Source: an uncultured Christensenella sp. (lineage in GTDB: Bacteria; Bacillota; Clostridia; Christensenellales; Pumilibacteraceae). From it: DNA of 64,000 bases. The notes under the pieces are model-generated. The model saw nothing but the letters and a program-made list of their open reading frames with translations. It made no database searches and was not told the DNA's origin. Below are positions 43,688-52,535 of the stretch, piece after piece. The position numbers and the translations under genes are program-made. Each line of letters begins with the position of its first letter. The first letter of the stretch is position 1. The stretch lies in contig CATLHE010000004.1 of assembly GCA_949948895.1 (NCBI GenBank), forward strand, positions 62,001 to 126,000, given 5' to 3'.

Positions 43688-45562
43688 TCATTCGGCGCTC
43701 TTTTTTGCTATATATTCCGTCGCGATCTCTTTTGCTCGCGCGAGCGTCGGCGCCATGCCGTCTGCGAGCAACATACCGTTGAACTCGGGCGCGTCATATT
43801 TATCGCCGAGTATTTCTTTCGTTGAGTCATGAATACCCGTCATCACCCACATTCCGTATCCGTACGGCACGTACATTGCGGGAACGCCCATAAACGCCTG
43901 TATGAGCATGCGCGCCTGTTCTATATCGTCAGTTGCGCCCGCTTGCACATAGTCTTGCGCCGTCCGTCCGAAATAATTGACCTGCATATCCATAAGCAAC
44001 GACGACAGATAACCTTCATACATATTTATCATAGAGTATTCCGCATACAGTCCCGCCGCCGTATCGCCTTCTTCTTCCGCTATATTATTGAGCACTGCGA
44101 GCGCGGTGTACTGCGCCCAGCCCTCGGAAAACGCCGTGCAGCCCGTCACTGCGGAAATAAGTTTGGTTCCGTTCTCTTTGGCGTTTACATACGCATACAG
44201 GTGTCCGGGATAACCTTCGTGCGCCATAAGCGGCAACAGTCCGGTACTGCCCTGCTCGAGCAAGTATCCGTTGAGCGTAATATGCTCGGTCGCGCCGAGG
44301 TCGTCGAGCGGCGTAGACATATAGTAAGCCAGAGTGCTGCTGCGCTCCGCTTCCGTCGGGTTCATATACTTGAAACCTATGTCGGGTTCGGTCTTTAGGT
44401 CGGGCACTATCTTTTTTGCCGCGACCTTGAGATAGTCGAGCACTTCCTGCGGCGTTTCCAGCCCCAAAAGCTCTTTTTCGCCTTCCATGTAAGCGCTAAA
44501 CTCCGTAAATTCCTCGGGCGCGGATTGCTCGAGCGCCGCCGCCTTTTCGATGATCGCGTCTTCCCGATCGAGCGCTGTCATATATACGGCAAACAATTCG
44601 TCATACAGTCCGTCGAGTTCTACGCCGCGCTCGCCCGTTTTCTGCGCAAACATCCACTCATAGTACGCCTTTCCCACTTCGCCGTACGCGCCGAGATAAC
44701 TCACGTCGCAATCGACTACATTACCCGTAAACTCGTCGAGCCCCGCCGCCAGCGTTCTCACGCCCGTCATGAAACCGTTATCGAGCGCCGCTTTCATTTG
44801 ATTCTTATACTTTGTTTTGACCGTATCGCTGAGGAAACTCGCGTTTTCGATCTTGTTCGCGGCAACGTCGTATAAATAGTAATTGCTTCCTTGAGCTTTT
44901 ACCGCGTCGAGATAATCAATCATGGCGTTTACCGTGCAATCGTAAAGCGGAAATCCCGCGTCTATGCGAGCCTGCGCATAATCGAGATATGTAATAAACG
45001 CGTCGTCCGTAGTATTAGTCACTGCGATCAGATCTTTGACGTCCCGTTCCGAGCGCAGCTCGAAGTTTTCGAACGTGGTCGCAAACGAAGACACATATCC
45101 GCCTTCGTCGCTTATATAATCGCCGCCGATAAGATCGAATTCACGAGCGTAGCCTGAGCCGTAATAATCGATATACGTATCGAGCACGTTTTCCATGGAG
45201 CGGTAAGTCGAAGCGTCCGCATTGGAAAGTTTATCAAAGTCTATCGTTTCAAGCATAGACTTGTATGCGCCGAACGCGCCGAGCACGTCCGAAGCGTCGG
45301 AATCGCTTATTTGGGAAAAAGAATACCAGCTCGGCTCGCCGTACCGCGTGTAACCGAACGACCTGCCAGGCGTGACAGAGAACGCGTTCCAACCGAAAAT
45401 GTCGTCACCCATAAGCGCAAGCGCGAAATCATCGGCAAGCGCGTTCAGTCTTTGCGACGGAGACTGCTCCTTATTGCCGCACCCGACAACCCCAAACATC
45501 GCGCATCCGACTGCGGCTACCGCGCCCATTCCCGCAAGAGCGGTTTTCATTCGTTTTTTCAT
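43688..45562 (-). CDS. DUF885 family lipoprotein, putative metallopeptidase
   Basis: GGAGG 7 nt before the ATG at 45562 gives 624 residues starting MKKRMKTALAGMGAVAAVG. A lipobox-like VVGC near residue 28 (GVVGCGNKEQSP) marks a lipid-anchored surface protein. The zinc motif HEGYPGHLYAYV near residue 490 is the DUF885 form of HExxH, and ISAVTGCTAFSEGWAQYT about 30 residues later carries the third ligand. The family is related to M32-type carboxypeptidases; the substrate is unknown. The gene follows tmRNA and precedes ZIP but has its own TTGACA-led promoter. Confidence 0.9.
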   Translation of the reverse strand: MKKRMKTALAGMGAVAAVGCAMFGVVGCGNKEQSPSQRLNALADDFALALMGDDIFGWNAFSVTPGRSFGYTRYGEPSWYSFSQISDSDASDVLGAFGAYKSMLETIDFDKLSNADASTYRSMENVLDTYIDYYGSGYAREFDLIGGDYISDEGGYVSSFATTFENFELRSERDVKDLIAVTNTTDDAFITYLDYAQARIDAGFPLYDCTVNAMIDYLDAVKAQGSNYYLYDVAANKIENASFLSDTVKTKYKNQMKAALDNGFMTGVRTLAAGLDEFTGNVVDCDVSYLGAYGEVGKAYYEWMFAQKTGERGVELDGLYDELFAVYMTALDREDAIIEKAAALEQSAPEEFTEFSAYMEGEKELLGLETPQEVLDYLKVAAKKIVPDLKTEPDIGFKYMNPTEAERSSTLAYYMSTPLDDLGATEHITLNGYLLEQGSTGLLPLMAHEGYPGHLYAYVNAKENGTKLISAVTGCTAFSEGWAQYTALAVLNNIAEEEGDTAAGLYAEYSMINMYEGYLSSLLMDMQVNYFGRTAQDYVQAGATDDIEQARMLIQAFMGVPAMYVPYGYGMWVMTGIHDSTKEILGDKYDAPEFNGMLLADGMAPTLARAKEIATEYIAKKSAE

Positions 45563-45622
45563 GATTTTGCCTCCAAAATGAGAATATGTATACTTATTAT
45601 GATTTTTTGTCAATGCCTGACG

Positions 45623-46492
45623 TTAAAACATCACAAGCAAGAACCCGACGAGCACACCGACAAACAGCGCCAGCGCTGGCAGTTTACTCTTCCACATGAG
45701 TATCGCTTCGGGCAAAAGCTCGCCGAATACTACATACAGCATCGCCCCGCTCGCAAACCCGAGCGACAGCGTGAGCATTATTCTGTTGATACCGCCGAGC
45801 GCATAACCTATGACCGCGCCGATGACCGTCGGCAAGCCGCTGAGCGCGGTAAGCGATACGGCTTTGGGCTTGCTCATTCCCCCCGCTATAAGCGGCACGG
45901 ACACCGCCATGCCTTCGGGAATGTTGTGTAGCCCTATGACTATTGCGAGAATGAACCCGCTACCCGAAAATATATTCGCGACCATATCGGGCGCAGTCGC
46001 GTACGACGCGCCTATCACCATGCCCTCGGGCAGGTTATGTAACGCGATTGCCGACATCATGACAAGCCCGGCGACAAACAGATTGCGACGCGACGGCGTC
46101 GTCGATTTGTGCGTTTCGTAGTGATTGGAGTGTATCAGTTCGTCGAGGTCGTCCGCCGTTGCCGGGTGGTCTTTGTCGATATGTACTACTTCGCGATCGG
46201 TGCGCTTATCTATTAAAAAGTTCAGCGCGTACACAACCGCATAACCGACTATCACGGCGAGCACGACTATCGCCGGAGTGTACGGCGGGAGCGCGCCCTC
46301 GTTCATCAGATCGATAGGCTCGCGCATAAGATCGAAGCACACGACGGCGAGCATTATCCCCGCGGCAAACGACAGTAAAAGGCTTACGACCTTATTGGAC
46401 TCGCGGCGCATGACCGCGCCCACAAGCCCGCCTATTCCCGTGCCGAATACACCCGAAATAAATGTTATGATAATGATCGCGAGGTAATCCAT
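45623..46492 (-). CDS. ZIP-family divalent metal transporter
   Basis: A 289-residue membrane protein with eight hydrophobic segments and the two ZIP signatures, MSAIALHNLPEGMVIGASY near residue 155 and IVIGLHNIPEGMAVSVP near residue 190, whose His, Asn and Glu residues line the metal site. A histidine- and acid-rich cytoplasmic loop (HIDKDHPATADDLDELIHSNHYETHKS) lies between helices 3 and 4, as usual. ZIP proteins import Zn2+, Mn2+ or Fe2+. The substrate cannot be read from sequence. It lies upstream of the DUF885 lipoprotein on the same strand, 60 bp apart. Confidence 0.94.
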   Translation of the reverse strand: MDYLAIIIITFISGVFGTGIGGLVGAVMRRESNKVVSLLLSFAAGIMLAVVCFDLMREPIDLMNEGALPPYTPAIVVLAVIVGYAVVYALNFLIDKRTDREVVHIDKDHPATADDLDELIHSNHYETHKSTTPSRRNLFVAGLVMMSAIALHNLPEGMVIGASYATAPDMVANIFSGSGFILAIVIGLHNIPEGMAVSVPLIAGGMSKPKAVSLTALSGLPTVIGAVIGYALGGINRIMLTLSLGFASGAMLYVVFGELLPEAILMWKSKLPALALFVGVLVGFLLVMF

Positions 46493-46819
46493 AAATAGCT
46501 TACCTATTATATATCATTTGCACATTTGTGCGCAACTATTTTATATGCAAACTGTTTTATCTTACAATTATATATAATTTGTTGTTTTTCTGTTAGCATT
46601 ATTTATTTCTTCTATTTTCAATACTCGTCTGTAAAAATATTGATTTTTGTTATTTTTTTTCGCTCATATTTTTCAACAACAGTTTGTCTTTATCGATTTT
46701 TTCTTTATCGATGACATCCGTGAACACTATAATCTCCCGCATCACGGCAGTTTAATTTTTGTCCGAAATTTGCGATTTTTTTACATTTTAGCTAGTAGAA
46801 AGTTAAAAATTCCGCGATT

Positions 46820-47497
46820 TTACGAGTTTTCTTCGCCGCCGTCGGTGCAATCGGGGCAAGGCAGCTTGCCCGTCGCCGAACAGTCGCGGCAGTAAACCGT
46901 TCCCATAGAGCAATTTATACAAGTTGTTTTTCCGTCCGTACATAATATGCAGTCTTGCTCGCCGCTACCCATGCACAGCGTACACAGTTCTTCGCCTCTG
47001 CCGTTACACGAATAGCAATCGCGGTCGCCTATTCCGAAGCAACTCGTGCAAATTGTATCGCCCATACCGCTGCAATAAATGCATCTTTTGTATTTGTAAC
47101 TGCCGGTTATATAGTCGTATTCGTATCTTTTTCCCAGCCCGGAGCAGTAATTGCATCTTTTTCTTCCGCCGGTGCAAAGCGGGCAGTCGGTTTTACCTCT
47201 TCCGAGGCAGCTCATGCACATGCTGTTGCCGTCGCCGTCGCAAAGAAAGCATTCGACCGAGCCCAACCCCAAGCATTTGGTACAAAGCAGCTCATACAGT
47301 CCGCCGCATTCATCGCACAAATAAATGCCGCGCCCGTCACAAGACGAACAGCTTATGTTGTGCGTGTCGTAGCATGTTTGACATACGAAATGCACTCTTG
47401 CCATTTGCCCGCCGCAACCGCAAAACAGCATGACGACCGTTGCGAGCATAACCGCTACACACAATAAACGATTTTTATTTGTGGCACGTGCTTTCAT
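46820..47497 (-). CDS. Exported cysteine-rich protein with about 16 CxxC knuckles
   Basis: A GGGAGGG site precedes the ATG at 47497. The 225-residue protein has a basic N-terminus, a hydrophobic signal (LLCVAVMLATVVMLFCGC) ending in CGC near residue 27, and probably a lipid anchor. The whole remainder is made of CxxCxGxGxxxC-like units of about 10 residues, similar to the DnaJ zinc-finger repeat (CSSCDGRGIYLC, CTKCLGLGSVEC, CMSCLGRGKTDC, CTSCFGIGDRDC, CYSCNGRGEELC). I count 16 CxxC pairs. DnaJ proteins have four; an exported array this long is unusual. Metal binding is likely. A promoter lies 172 nt upstream. Confidence 0.8.
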   Translation of the reverse strand: MKARATNKNRLLCVAVMLATVVMLFCGCGGQMARVHFVCQTCYDTHNISCSSCDGRGIYLCDECGGLYELLCTKCLGLGSVECFLCDGDGNSMCMSCLGRGKTDCPLCTGGRKRCNYCSGLGKRYEYDYITGSYKYKRCIYCSGMGDTICTSCFGIGDRDCYSCNGRGEELCTLCMGSGEQDCILCTDGKTTCINCSMGTVYCRDCSATGKLPCPDCTDGGEENS

Positions 47498-47668
47498 TTT
47501 TGCCCTCCCTATGAAAAAGCCGTTTAGTTCGGCGCCGCGCTCATACCGAGCCGACTTTCACACAAAACGCTCAAACCCTGTCGCACCGTGATGATCGAAT
47601 AGACGTCAAATGTAACGATGATATCTACGGAAAACTCCCGTTTGAGTTCTCGGCTCGAAGTTAATATA

Positions 47669-47697
47669 ATTATATCATACTGCACGTATAAATGCAA
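47669..47697 (-). promoter_or_regulatory. sigma-A promoter of the CxxC-array lipoprotein gene
   Basis: TTGCAT, 17 nt, TATAAT on the minus strand, with a predicted leader of about 165 nt that holds nothing I recognise. Confidence 0.65.
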
Positions 47698-47713
47698 GTT
47701 GTTTATAAAATGT

Positions 47714-48045
47714 CAAACATTTGGTTTGCGGAGCGATGCCAACCAAATGTTGGACCAAACACGGTTTGGATGTTTGTCGTGTATTTACTTTTTTGTTTGT
47801 TTTACGTTTCACCCGAAAAGCGCCGGACATGATGTGGGGTATCGTTTGTTTGGCGTGACAACAATGCGGCGGTTCGCCTAGATTCCTCGCGAGCTCGGAA
47901 TGACAATAGGCGGTAGTGAACGTTCAAGCAATCGTAGGGGGCGACGCCCTCGTCGCCCCGCTGTATTTTGTAACGCCTTTATTCGGGTGCAATATCAAAC
48001 AAATCACTGGCGAAAACACACGACAAACATCCAAGCTGTGCTTGG
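47714..48045. repeat. Hairpin-repeat cluster 8
   Basis: From left: A plus with three hairpins in a row (CAAAC/GTTTG at 47714, CCAACCAAATGTTGG at 47739, CCAAACACGGTTTGG at 47755; to 47820), B minus (47882-47901 with ATTCC/GGAAT), C variant GGGGCGACG/CGTCGCCCC (47938-47959), A minus (47979-48045). The last unit ends 4 bases before the stop of the RadC-like gene. No gene lies here. Confidence 0.85.
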
Positions 48046-48049
48046 TTGG

Positions 48050-49255
48050 TTAGTCGGTATTATTGGATTTTTCGTTTGTTGCGTAGTCCATGATCGCTTT
48101 TTTGGCTAGTTTTTCGCAAATATCGGGCGACGACGCGACTGCGGAAAGCGGCGTGAACGTAAACACGCCGTCGCCCTTGCCGAACGCTCCGCCCGACAGC
48201 GAGTAATATCCGAACTCGTTGAATATGAGACAGTCCAAAAGTCGCGCATCCATATTTTCCAATATTTCCGCCAATACGTCCACGCTCTCGATATAATCGA
48301 ACGCCGAAAAGAATAATTCGTATTCCCGCCTGCCCACTATCACATACGCCGCATCATGCGCGTAAACCGCGCCGACTATCCGTTTCGCATCGACCACGGC
48401 ATCGCCCGAATACACTTCGTGCGCGATGAGTCGGGCATGCTTATCCAAGTACGCGACGTGCGTGCCTCGCGCACCGTCGCCGAACAGTATCATGCCGAGA
48501 TAATTAACGACGGCGACGCGATCGGCAAGCCGAACTTCGCTCGCACCGTGCCATATGTTTACGTCGGATATCGCCTCGATGACTTTTACTGCGAGCTCGG
48601 TGACGTTTTTCACGCCGGCAAGCGCAGTCGGCGTGTCGCGCAATACCTGTGCAAGCGTCGCACGCTCGAGTATCTCATGCGCGGCGGCTTTTGTGTCTTT
48701 TCGCGGAATCACATACGACAGCGCGGTTTCCATTATCTCGACGTCGCTCATCGCATCGAGATATTTATCTTTGCTTACGGCAGTGCGTAATCTTTTTCTA
48801 TGCCCTTCATGCGGATTGAGTTTGCTTTCGGCAGGTGGTTCGGACATACTCGACCGATCTGTGGTACGCTTATCGTCGGGCGTTGCTTTATCCGTCGTTT
48901 GTTTATCGGATTTGCTGCCGCGCTTTTTTTCGTATTTATCGCGAGCGGCATGACGCACGCTCGCATCATTGATCACGCGACCTGCCGTTCCGCCTGCGAT
49001 CTCGCTCATGCTGCGCTTATATTCGGAAAGCGCGTCTTGCGCCGATTTGTCGGGCGCGGTCTCGGTCGCAGCTTCGTCAAGTATCGCGTCGGTAAATTTG
49101 CTTATCCGCCGTGCGCGCCGCTTTTCGGCATCTTCGCGGTACAGCGCGTCATTGTTTTCCTTACTCACGCCGTTCCCGACGCTCGATACGTCTTCGCGTT
49201 TTTCGCCATTACCAAAAGACACCCGCGGATCGTCTATTCCGCTACCGTCTGCCAT
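48050..49255 (-). CDS. RadC-like protein with degenerate JAB domain and charged N-terminal extension
   Basis: The 401-residue protein has about 165 charged, low-complexity residues first (many Glu, Lys, Arg and Asp), then a RadC-like helical module: HEGHRKRLRTAVSKDKYLDAMSDVEIMETALSYVIPRKDTK near residue 167, followed by a helix-hairpin-helix-like LAGVKNVTELAVKVIEAI. The C-terminal JAB (MPN) domain is recognisable in outline, but the zinc motif HxHPSG is absent; residues like VYAHDAAYVIVGRREYELF occupy its place. RadC proteins have no clear role. It is probably a non-catalytic relative. The start lacks a strong Shine-Dalgarno. The stop lies next to a repeat hairpin. Confidence 0.75.
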   Translation of the reverse strand: MADGSGIDDPRVSFGNGEKREDVSSVGNGVSKENNDALYREDAEKRRARRISKFTDAILDEAATETAPDKSAQDALSEYKRSMSEIAGGTAGRVINDASVRHAARDKYEKKRGSKSDKQTTDKATPDDKRTTDRSSMSEPPAESKLNPHEGHRKRLRTAVSKDKYLDAMSDVEIMETALSYVIPRKDTKAAAHEILERATLAQVLRDTPTALAGVKNVTELAVKVIEAISDVNIWHGASEVRLADRVAVVNYLGMILFGDGARGTHVAYLDKHARLIAHEVYSGDAVVDAKRIVGAVYAHDAAYVIVGRREYELFFSAFDYIESVDVLAEILENMDARLLDCLIFNEFGYYSLSGGAFGKGDGVFTFTPLSAVASSPDICEKLAKKAIMDYATNEKSNNTD

Positions 49256-49492
49256 TTCTTAAAATCCCTATTATAGTATTCGCGGCACGGCGCCTATCGC
49301 TTTCACGACCTGCCGCCCGCCGATATTCGATATCGATAATATATCATGCGCCTATGAAAATAGCAACATTTTTTTAGATTGCACTTTATTCACATCGATA
49401 AAAAACAAGCTATCGCTTTGATTTGATTTTTTTGACGTTCGCCGCGATATATCATCTCGACAAAGAAAATCATGTCCGATAAAAAATATGTC

Positions 49493-49590
49493 GAATCTTG
49501 ATTTACTAAACCGACGGTTTAGTTATACGTGCGGGTATCCGAATCTTTGTGCTCCTCATGTAAAATTTCGAGAGAGCGCGTCGGACTTTT
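49493..49590 (+). repeat. Palindromic element copy 1
   Basis: Starts with TCTTGATTTACTAAACCGAC and GGTTTAGTTATACGTGCGGG, then a diverged tail with GTATC, GAATCTTT and GTAAAATT in the same order as copy 2. See findings. Confidence 0.7.
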
Positions 49591-49971
49591 AGTCGAATTT
49601 TTGCGATACTTGTTAATATCGCTCCGTCATTGATACGCCGTACCGCTATTTAATGAATATACTTAGCAAAACACGCCGCACTTTCGTGCAATATCGGTCG
49701 TTCTAATATAATATACTAATTCGGATCTACTCGATCATGCACACGAGCTTTTGGGCGCAAGAGCACGAAACGATATATCGGCTTCAATAACGCGCGGGCT
49801 ATGTTTTATCTTTGATCTCATATACTTATCTATTATTACGGAACGCGCTTTGTAATTTACAGCGGATGTATGCGGTCGGTTAGGTTAACGAGAACCATTC
49901 TCTGTGCGGTGTCGCGTTTTGCCATATTTCTTTCCGCCGACCAAAAATAGCCACTCAAAACTTTTTTGCTC

Positions 49972-50070
49972 AAATCTTGATTTACTAAACCGACGGTTTA
50001 GCGGCACGTTAGGGTATCTGAAACTTTCGCTCTTTTAGGTAAAATTCTGTCTCAGAGCGTCTGAATACGG
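49972..50070 (+). repeat. Palindromic element copy 2
   Basis: TCTTGATTTACTAAACCGAC, GGTTTAGCGGCACGTTAGGG, then TATCTGAAAC and GTAAAATTC. About 479 bp after copy 1. Confidence 0.7.
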
Positions 50071-50550
50071 CGCAAAATCGGTCGATCACGACGGCTCTTG
50101 CCGCGAAAATCGGAGTAAGCAGACTTTCCATATTCTCGGTTAAGTTGCTTTTATGCATTGACCAAACGCTTGATCATCACAAATACTTACACACAAACGA
50201 CAAGCCCCAACGCATACTTAGGGCAGTAATACTACGCGTTTTCATATAAAATGATAAACGCTTATATAGAATACAGCGCTGAGGCAATATCAACCCAAAA
50301 CGACTCTCGGCATTTATATCAATACCGCTTTTCGTTTTCGACACGCCCGATCGCCGCTATCCAACCGTACTTTTAATGTTTACCTACCGTTGTTCAGACA
50401 TTATATAGGCGGCAGATATCATCATATTTCGACATTATATTGATTATTATATTATAAATATATGCATACTATTTTACAATAAAACCGTTACTGCAAGCGG
50501 AGTTTAAGGGCTTGTAAAAGTGGCAATAATCGTCGGCACGGAGGTAAAAA

Positions 50551-51807
50551 ATGAATCCTTTTTACGAAAAATCATGCAAGATAGAAAAATGCTTTGACGA
50601 TTGGAAAAAGCTTTATCCTACGGCATACGACAAGCACGACACCGATGCATATACCAAGGTGCGCACTATTCTTATGACGGGCACCGAGTTTGAACAACAA
50701 TGGTTCATGCATCAACTCGCCCGTCATACTGCGGACAATAACGCTCGACGCGACGTGGCATTGCTTCGAGGGCTCGAACAGCAACAGCAAAAGCGGCTTT
50801 CCTACTTGAAGCCCAAAGACGAAACGGTGCTGGAAACTACCATCGCTTACGAGCAGCTCGCAGTCGATCTTACCGCCATACTCGCGCAAACGGAAAAAAA
50901 TAAATACGTTAAAGCCGCACTCGATTTTGCATTGCTCGAAGACTTCGATCATCTTTATAGGTTCAGCGACCTGCTCGAGATGGAACACGGCATTTCGGGC
51001 GAAAAGCTCGTCGGCAGTTATACCGAGATAATGCCCGGGCGTCCGACGATCGCCGAGCATCGCCATCCTTTCGATAATGTTCGTCGCCCCATACCGTCGT
51101 CGGCATCGCTCGCGACCAAACTGCATACAATGACGATCACCGCGGCGGAACAGCAGACCATGAACTTCTATATGAATCTCGGCACGTACTATCCGTCGTC
51201 CGATCTCGGCCGTAAGCTTTTCCTTGAGATAGGCATGGTCGAAGAAGAACACGTTACGCAGTACGAGTCGCTAATGGACCCCACGGCGACATGGTTCGAG
51301 TGCCTTCTCATGCACGAGTACGCGGAATGCTATTTGTATTATTCCGCAATGAACGAAGAGTCGAACGACGCGATCAAAAAGATTTGGACCATGCATTTCG
51401 AGCAAGAGCTCGCACACTTGCACTATGCCGCGGAACTTCTCAAAAAGTACGAGAAAAAAGAATGGGCGCAGGTAATACCCGACGCCGAGTTCCCGCCGCT
51501 CCTCGCGTTTAACGATAACTGCGAGAAGAATAAACACTATATACGCAACATTCTGAAAAACACCGTCAATAATACTTCGGTAATGGAAGACTACGCCGAC
51601 GTCAACAGCATACCCGACGACTACCAATACTTTAAATACAATACCGCCATTAATAAAACCCATACGTCTGTTGCCAGCCACAAAGTAATAGACAGCTATA
51701 TAGCGGAGTTTGGAGAAGACTACCGATTTACCGTTGCCGAGCATCCCGTTAAACCCTTGCGCGACCGCAAAACCGACAATGTAGATCTCGCGCGCAAAAA
51801 GTCTTGA
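50551..51807 (+). CDS. Ferritin-like diiron protein, 418 residues
   Basis: I recognise the ferritin-like superfamily from repeated helices with metal-binding Glu/His patterns: EFEQQWFMHQLARH near residue 48, AYEQLAVDLTAI near residue 101, EEEHVTQYE near residue 231, and HEYAECYLYYSAM and HFEQELAHLHYA after residue 250. The helix count suggests two four-helix bundles in one chain. No signal peptide is present. GGAGG lies 7 nt before the ATG. Its exact family is unknown. It stands alone, followed by a 650-bp gap with the parS sites, and lies next to one copy of the palindromic element. A role in iron handling or rubrerythrin-like peroxide defence is inference. Confidence 0.65.
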   Translation: MNPFYEKSCKIEKCFDDWKKLYPTAYDKHDTDAYTKVRTILMTGTEFEQQWFMHQLARHTADNNARRDVALLRGLEQQQQKRLSYLKPKDETVLETTIAYEQLAVDLTAILAQTEKNKYVKAALDFALLEDFDHLYRFSDLLEMEHGISGEKLVGSYTEIMPGRPTIAEHRHPFDNVRRPIPSSASLATKLHTMTITAAEQQTMNFYMNLGTYYPSSDLGRKLFLEIGMVEEEHVTQYESLMDPTATWFECLLMHEYAECYLYYSAMNEESNDAIKKIWTMHFEQELAHLHYAAELLKKYEKKEWAQVIPDAEFPPLLAFNDNCEKNKHYIRNILKNTVNNTSVMEDYADVNSIPDDYQYFKYNTAINKTHTSVASHKVIDSYIAEFGEDYRFTVAEHPVKPLRDRKTDNVDLARKKS

Positions 51808-52018
51808 CGCCGAGCATATCCATTTACCACTAAGAATCATCGGAGCTAAAAAGCAGTTTCGACGCAAAAGCATTTGTCGGCGCACTAAATCAAAACGCTG
51901 TACCACGCGAGTATAAACGGCTGAAATACTTCGATTACGAGTAGAACATTACCGACAGGTTGGAGTGCCGCAGCAAACGGACAGTTTTCTTATCGGCAAA
52001 CAAACAGTCGCAATCTAC

Positions 52019-52065
52019 GCGGGTTCGAATAACATTTGCCTAAGCAGGCGGAAGTCGAACCCGCG
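52019..52065. repeat. Nested inverted repeat in the ferritin-like/parB gap
   Basis: GCGGGTTCGA and TCGAACCCGC frame an inner GCCT/AGGC hairpin, with asymmetric internal loops. It is not a tRNA. There is no T run, so it is not an obvious terminator. Confidence 0.6.
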
Positions 52066-52153
52066 GGGCAATAGGCGTCTAGCGTCGTCTAGCGTCGATA
52101 AAAAGATAGACGCATAACGGGAGCAATTTGTTTTAAAATGCTTATATCTATTT

Positions 52154-52186
52154 AAAAGCGACTGCATTTGCGGTCGCTTTTATCTT
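52154..52186 (+). terminator. Terminator-like hairpin
   Basis: AAAAGCGAC/GTCGCTTTT hairpin with a TATCTTG tail; on the other strand the A-run becomes a T-run, so it could work in both directions. It lies about 350 nt after the ferritin-like gene. Confidence 0.7.
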
Positions 52187-52333
52187 GTATAAACTCTTGT
52201 TGATAACTGTAAGCATAGCTAATCGTATACGCTTAAAAGCAAATACATCTTAAATATCACGTTTTTAGCGAGGCGATTTAATATAAAATATACCCATATA
52301 CGCCGTGCGCTTTAAATAATCGCAACTTTTTAT

Positions 52334-52349
52334 TGTTCCACGTGAAACA
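52334..52349 (+). promoter_or_regulatory. parS site 1
   Basis: TGTTCCACGTGAAACA, a near-perfect match to the bacterial parS consensus TGTTNCACGTGNAACA. ParB spreads from such sites. Confidence 0.92.
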
Positions 52350-52372
52350 TTTTAGTCTCGGGTATATCCGAT

Positions 52373-52388
52373 TGTTCCACGTGAAACA
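52373..52388 (+). promoter_or_regulatory. parS site 2
   Basis: TGTTCCACGTGAAACA, identical to site 1 in sequence and orientation, 39 bp away. Confidence 0.92.
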
Positions 52389-52409
52389 ATTGATTTTGAG
52401 GCAAAAAAA

Positions 52410-52425
52410 TGTTCCACGTGAAACA
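52410..52425 (+). promoter_or_regulatory. parS site 3
   Basis: TGTTCCACGTGAAACA, identical in sequence and orientation, 37 bp after site 2 and 126 bp before the parB ATG. Confidence 0.92.
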
Positions 52426-52461
52426 TTTATCGCAACACCACCGCGCAAAAGCCGCTTTTGC

Positions 52462-52490
52462 TTGACAAAAAAGCATACGCCATATATAAT
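52462..52490 (+). promoter_or_regulatory. Perfect sigma-A promoter of parB
   Basis: TTGACA, 17 nt, TATAAT. It lies between parS site 3 and the ATG at 52536, inside the upstream extension of the track ORF (52458), and shows that the longer start is wrong. Confidence 0.85.
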
Positions 52491-52535
52491 AGCCTAGACA
52501 ACATCGCTTGTCTAATACATATTACGGAGTACGAC

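Larger units (their letters stand above)
49256..50550. other. 1.3-kb gene-free A+T-rich region with two copies of a palindromic element
   Basis: No ORF of credible length or composition lies here. It holds two copies of an element with the palindrome ACTAAACCGACGGTTTAGT: copy 1 near 49493-49600 and copy 2 near 49972-50078. A TTATTCACA box (DnaA-box-like) lies near 49386. No DnaA-box cluster, tRNA or known RNA is seen. The right end holds the leader and Shine-Dalgarno (GGAGG) of the ferritin-like gene. Confidence 0.7.

Noticed and set aside
49256-50550. oriC
   Set aside because: Only one DnaA-box-like TTATTCACA was seen and no dnaA or dnaN; a single TTATCCACA at 58847 lies inside mnmE.
52019-52065. 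tRNA with T-arm-like GGTTCGA
   Set aside because: The sequence forms a simple nested inverted repeat and lacks D and anticodon arms.
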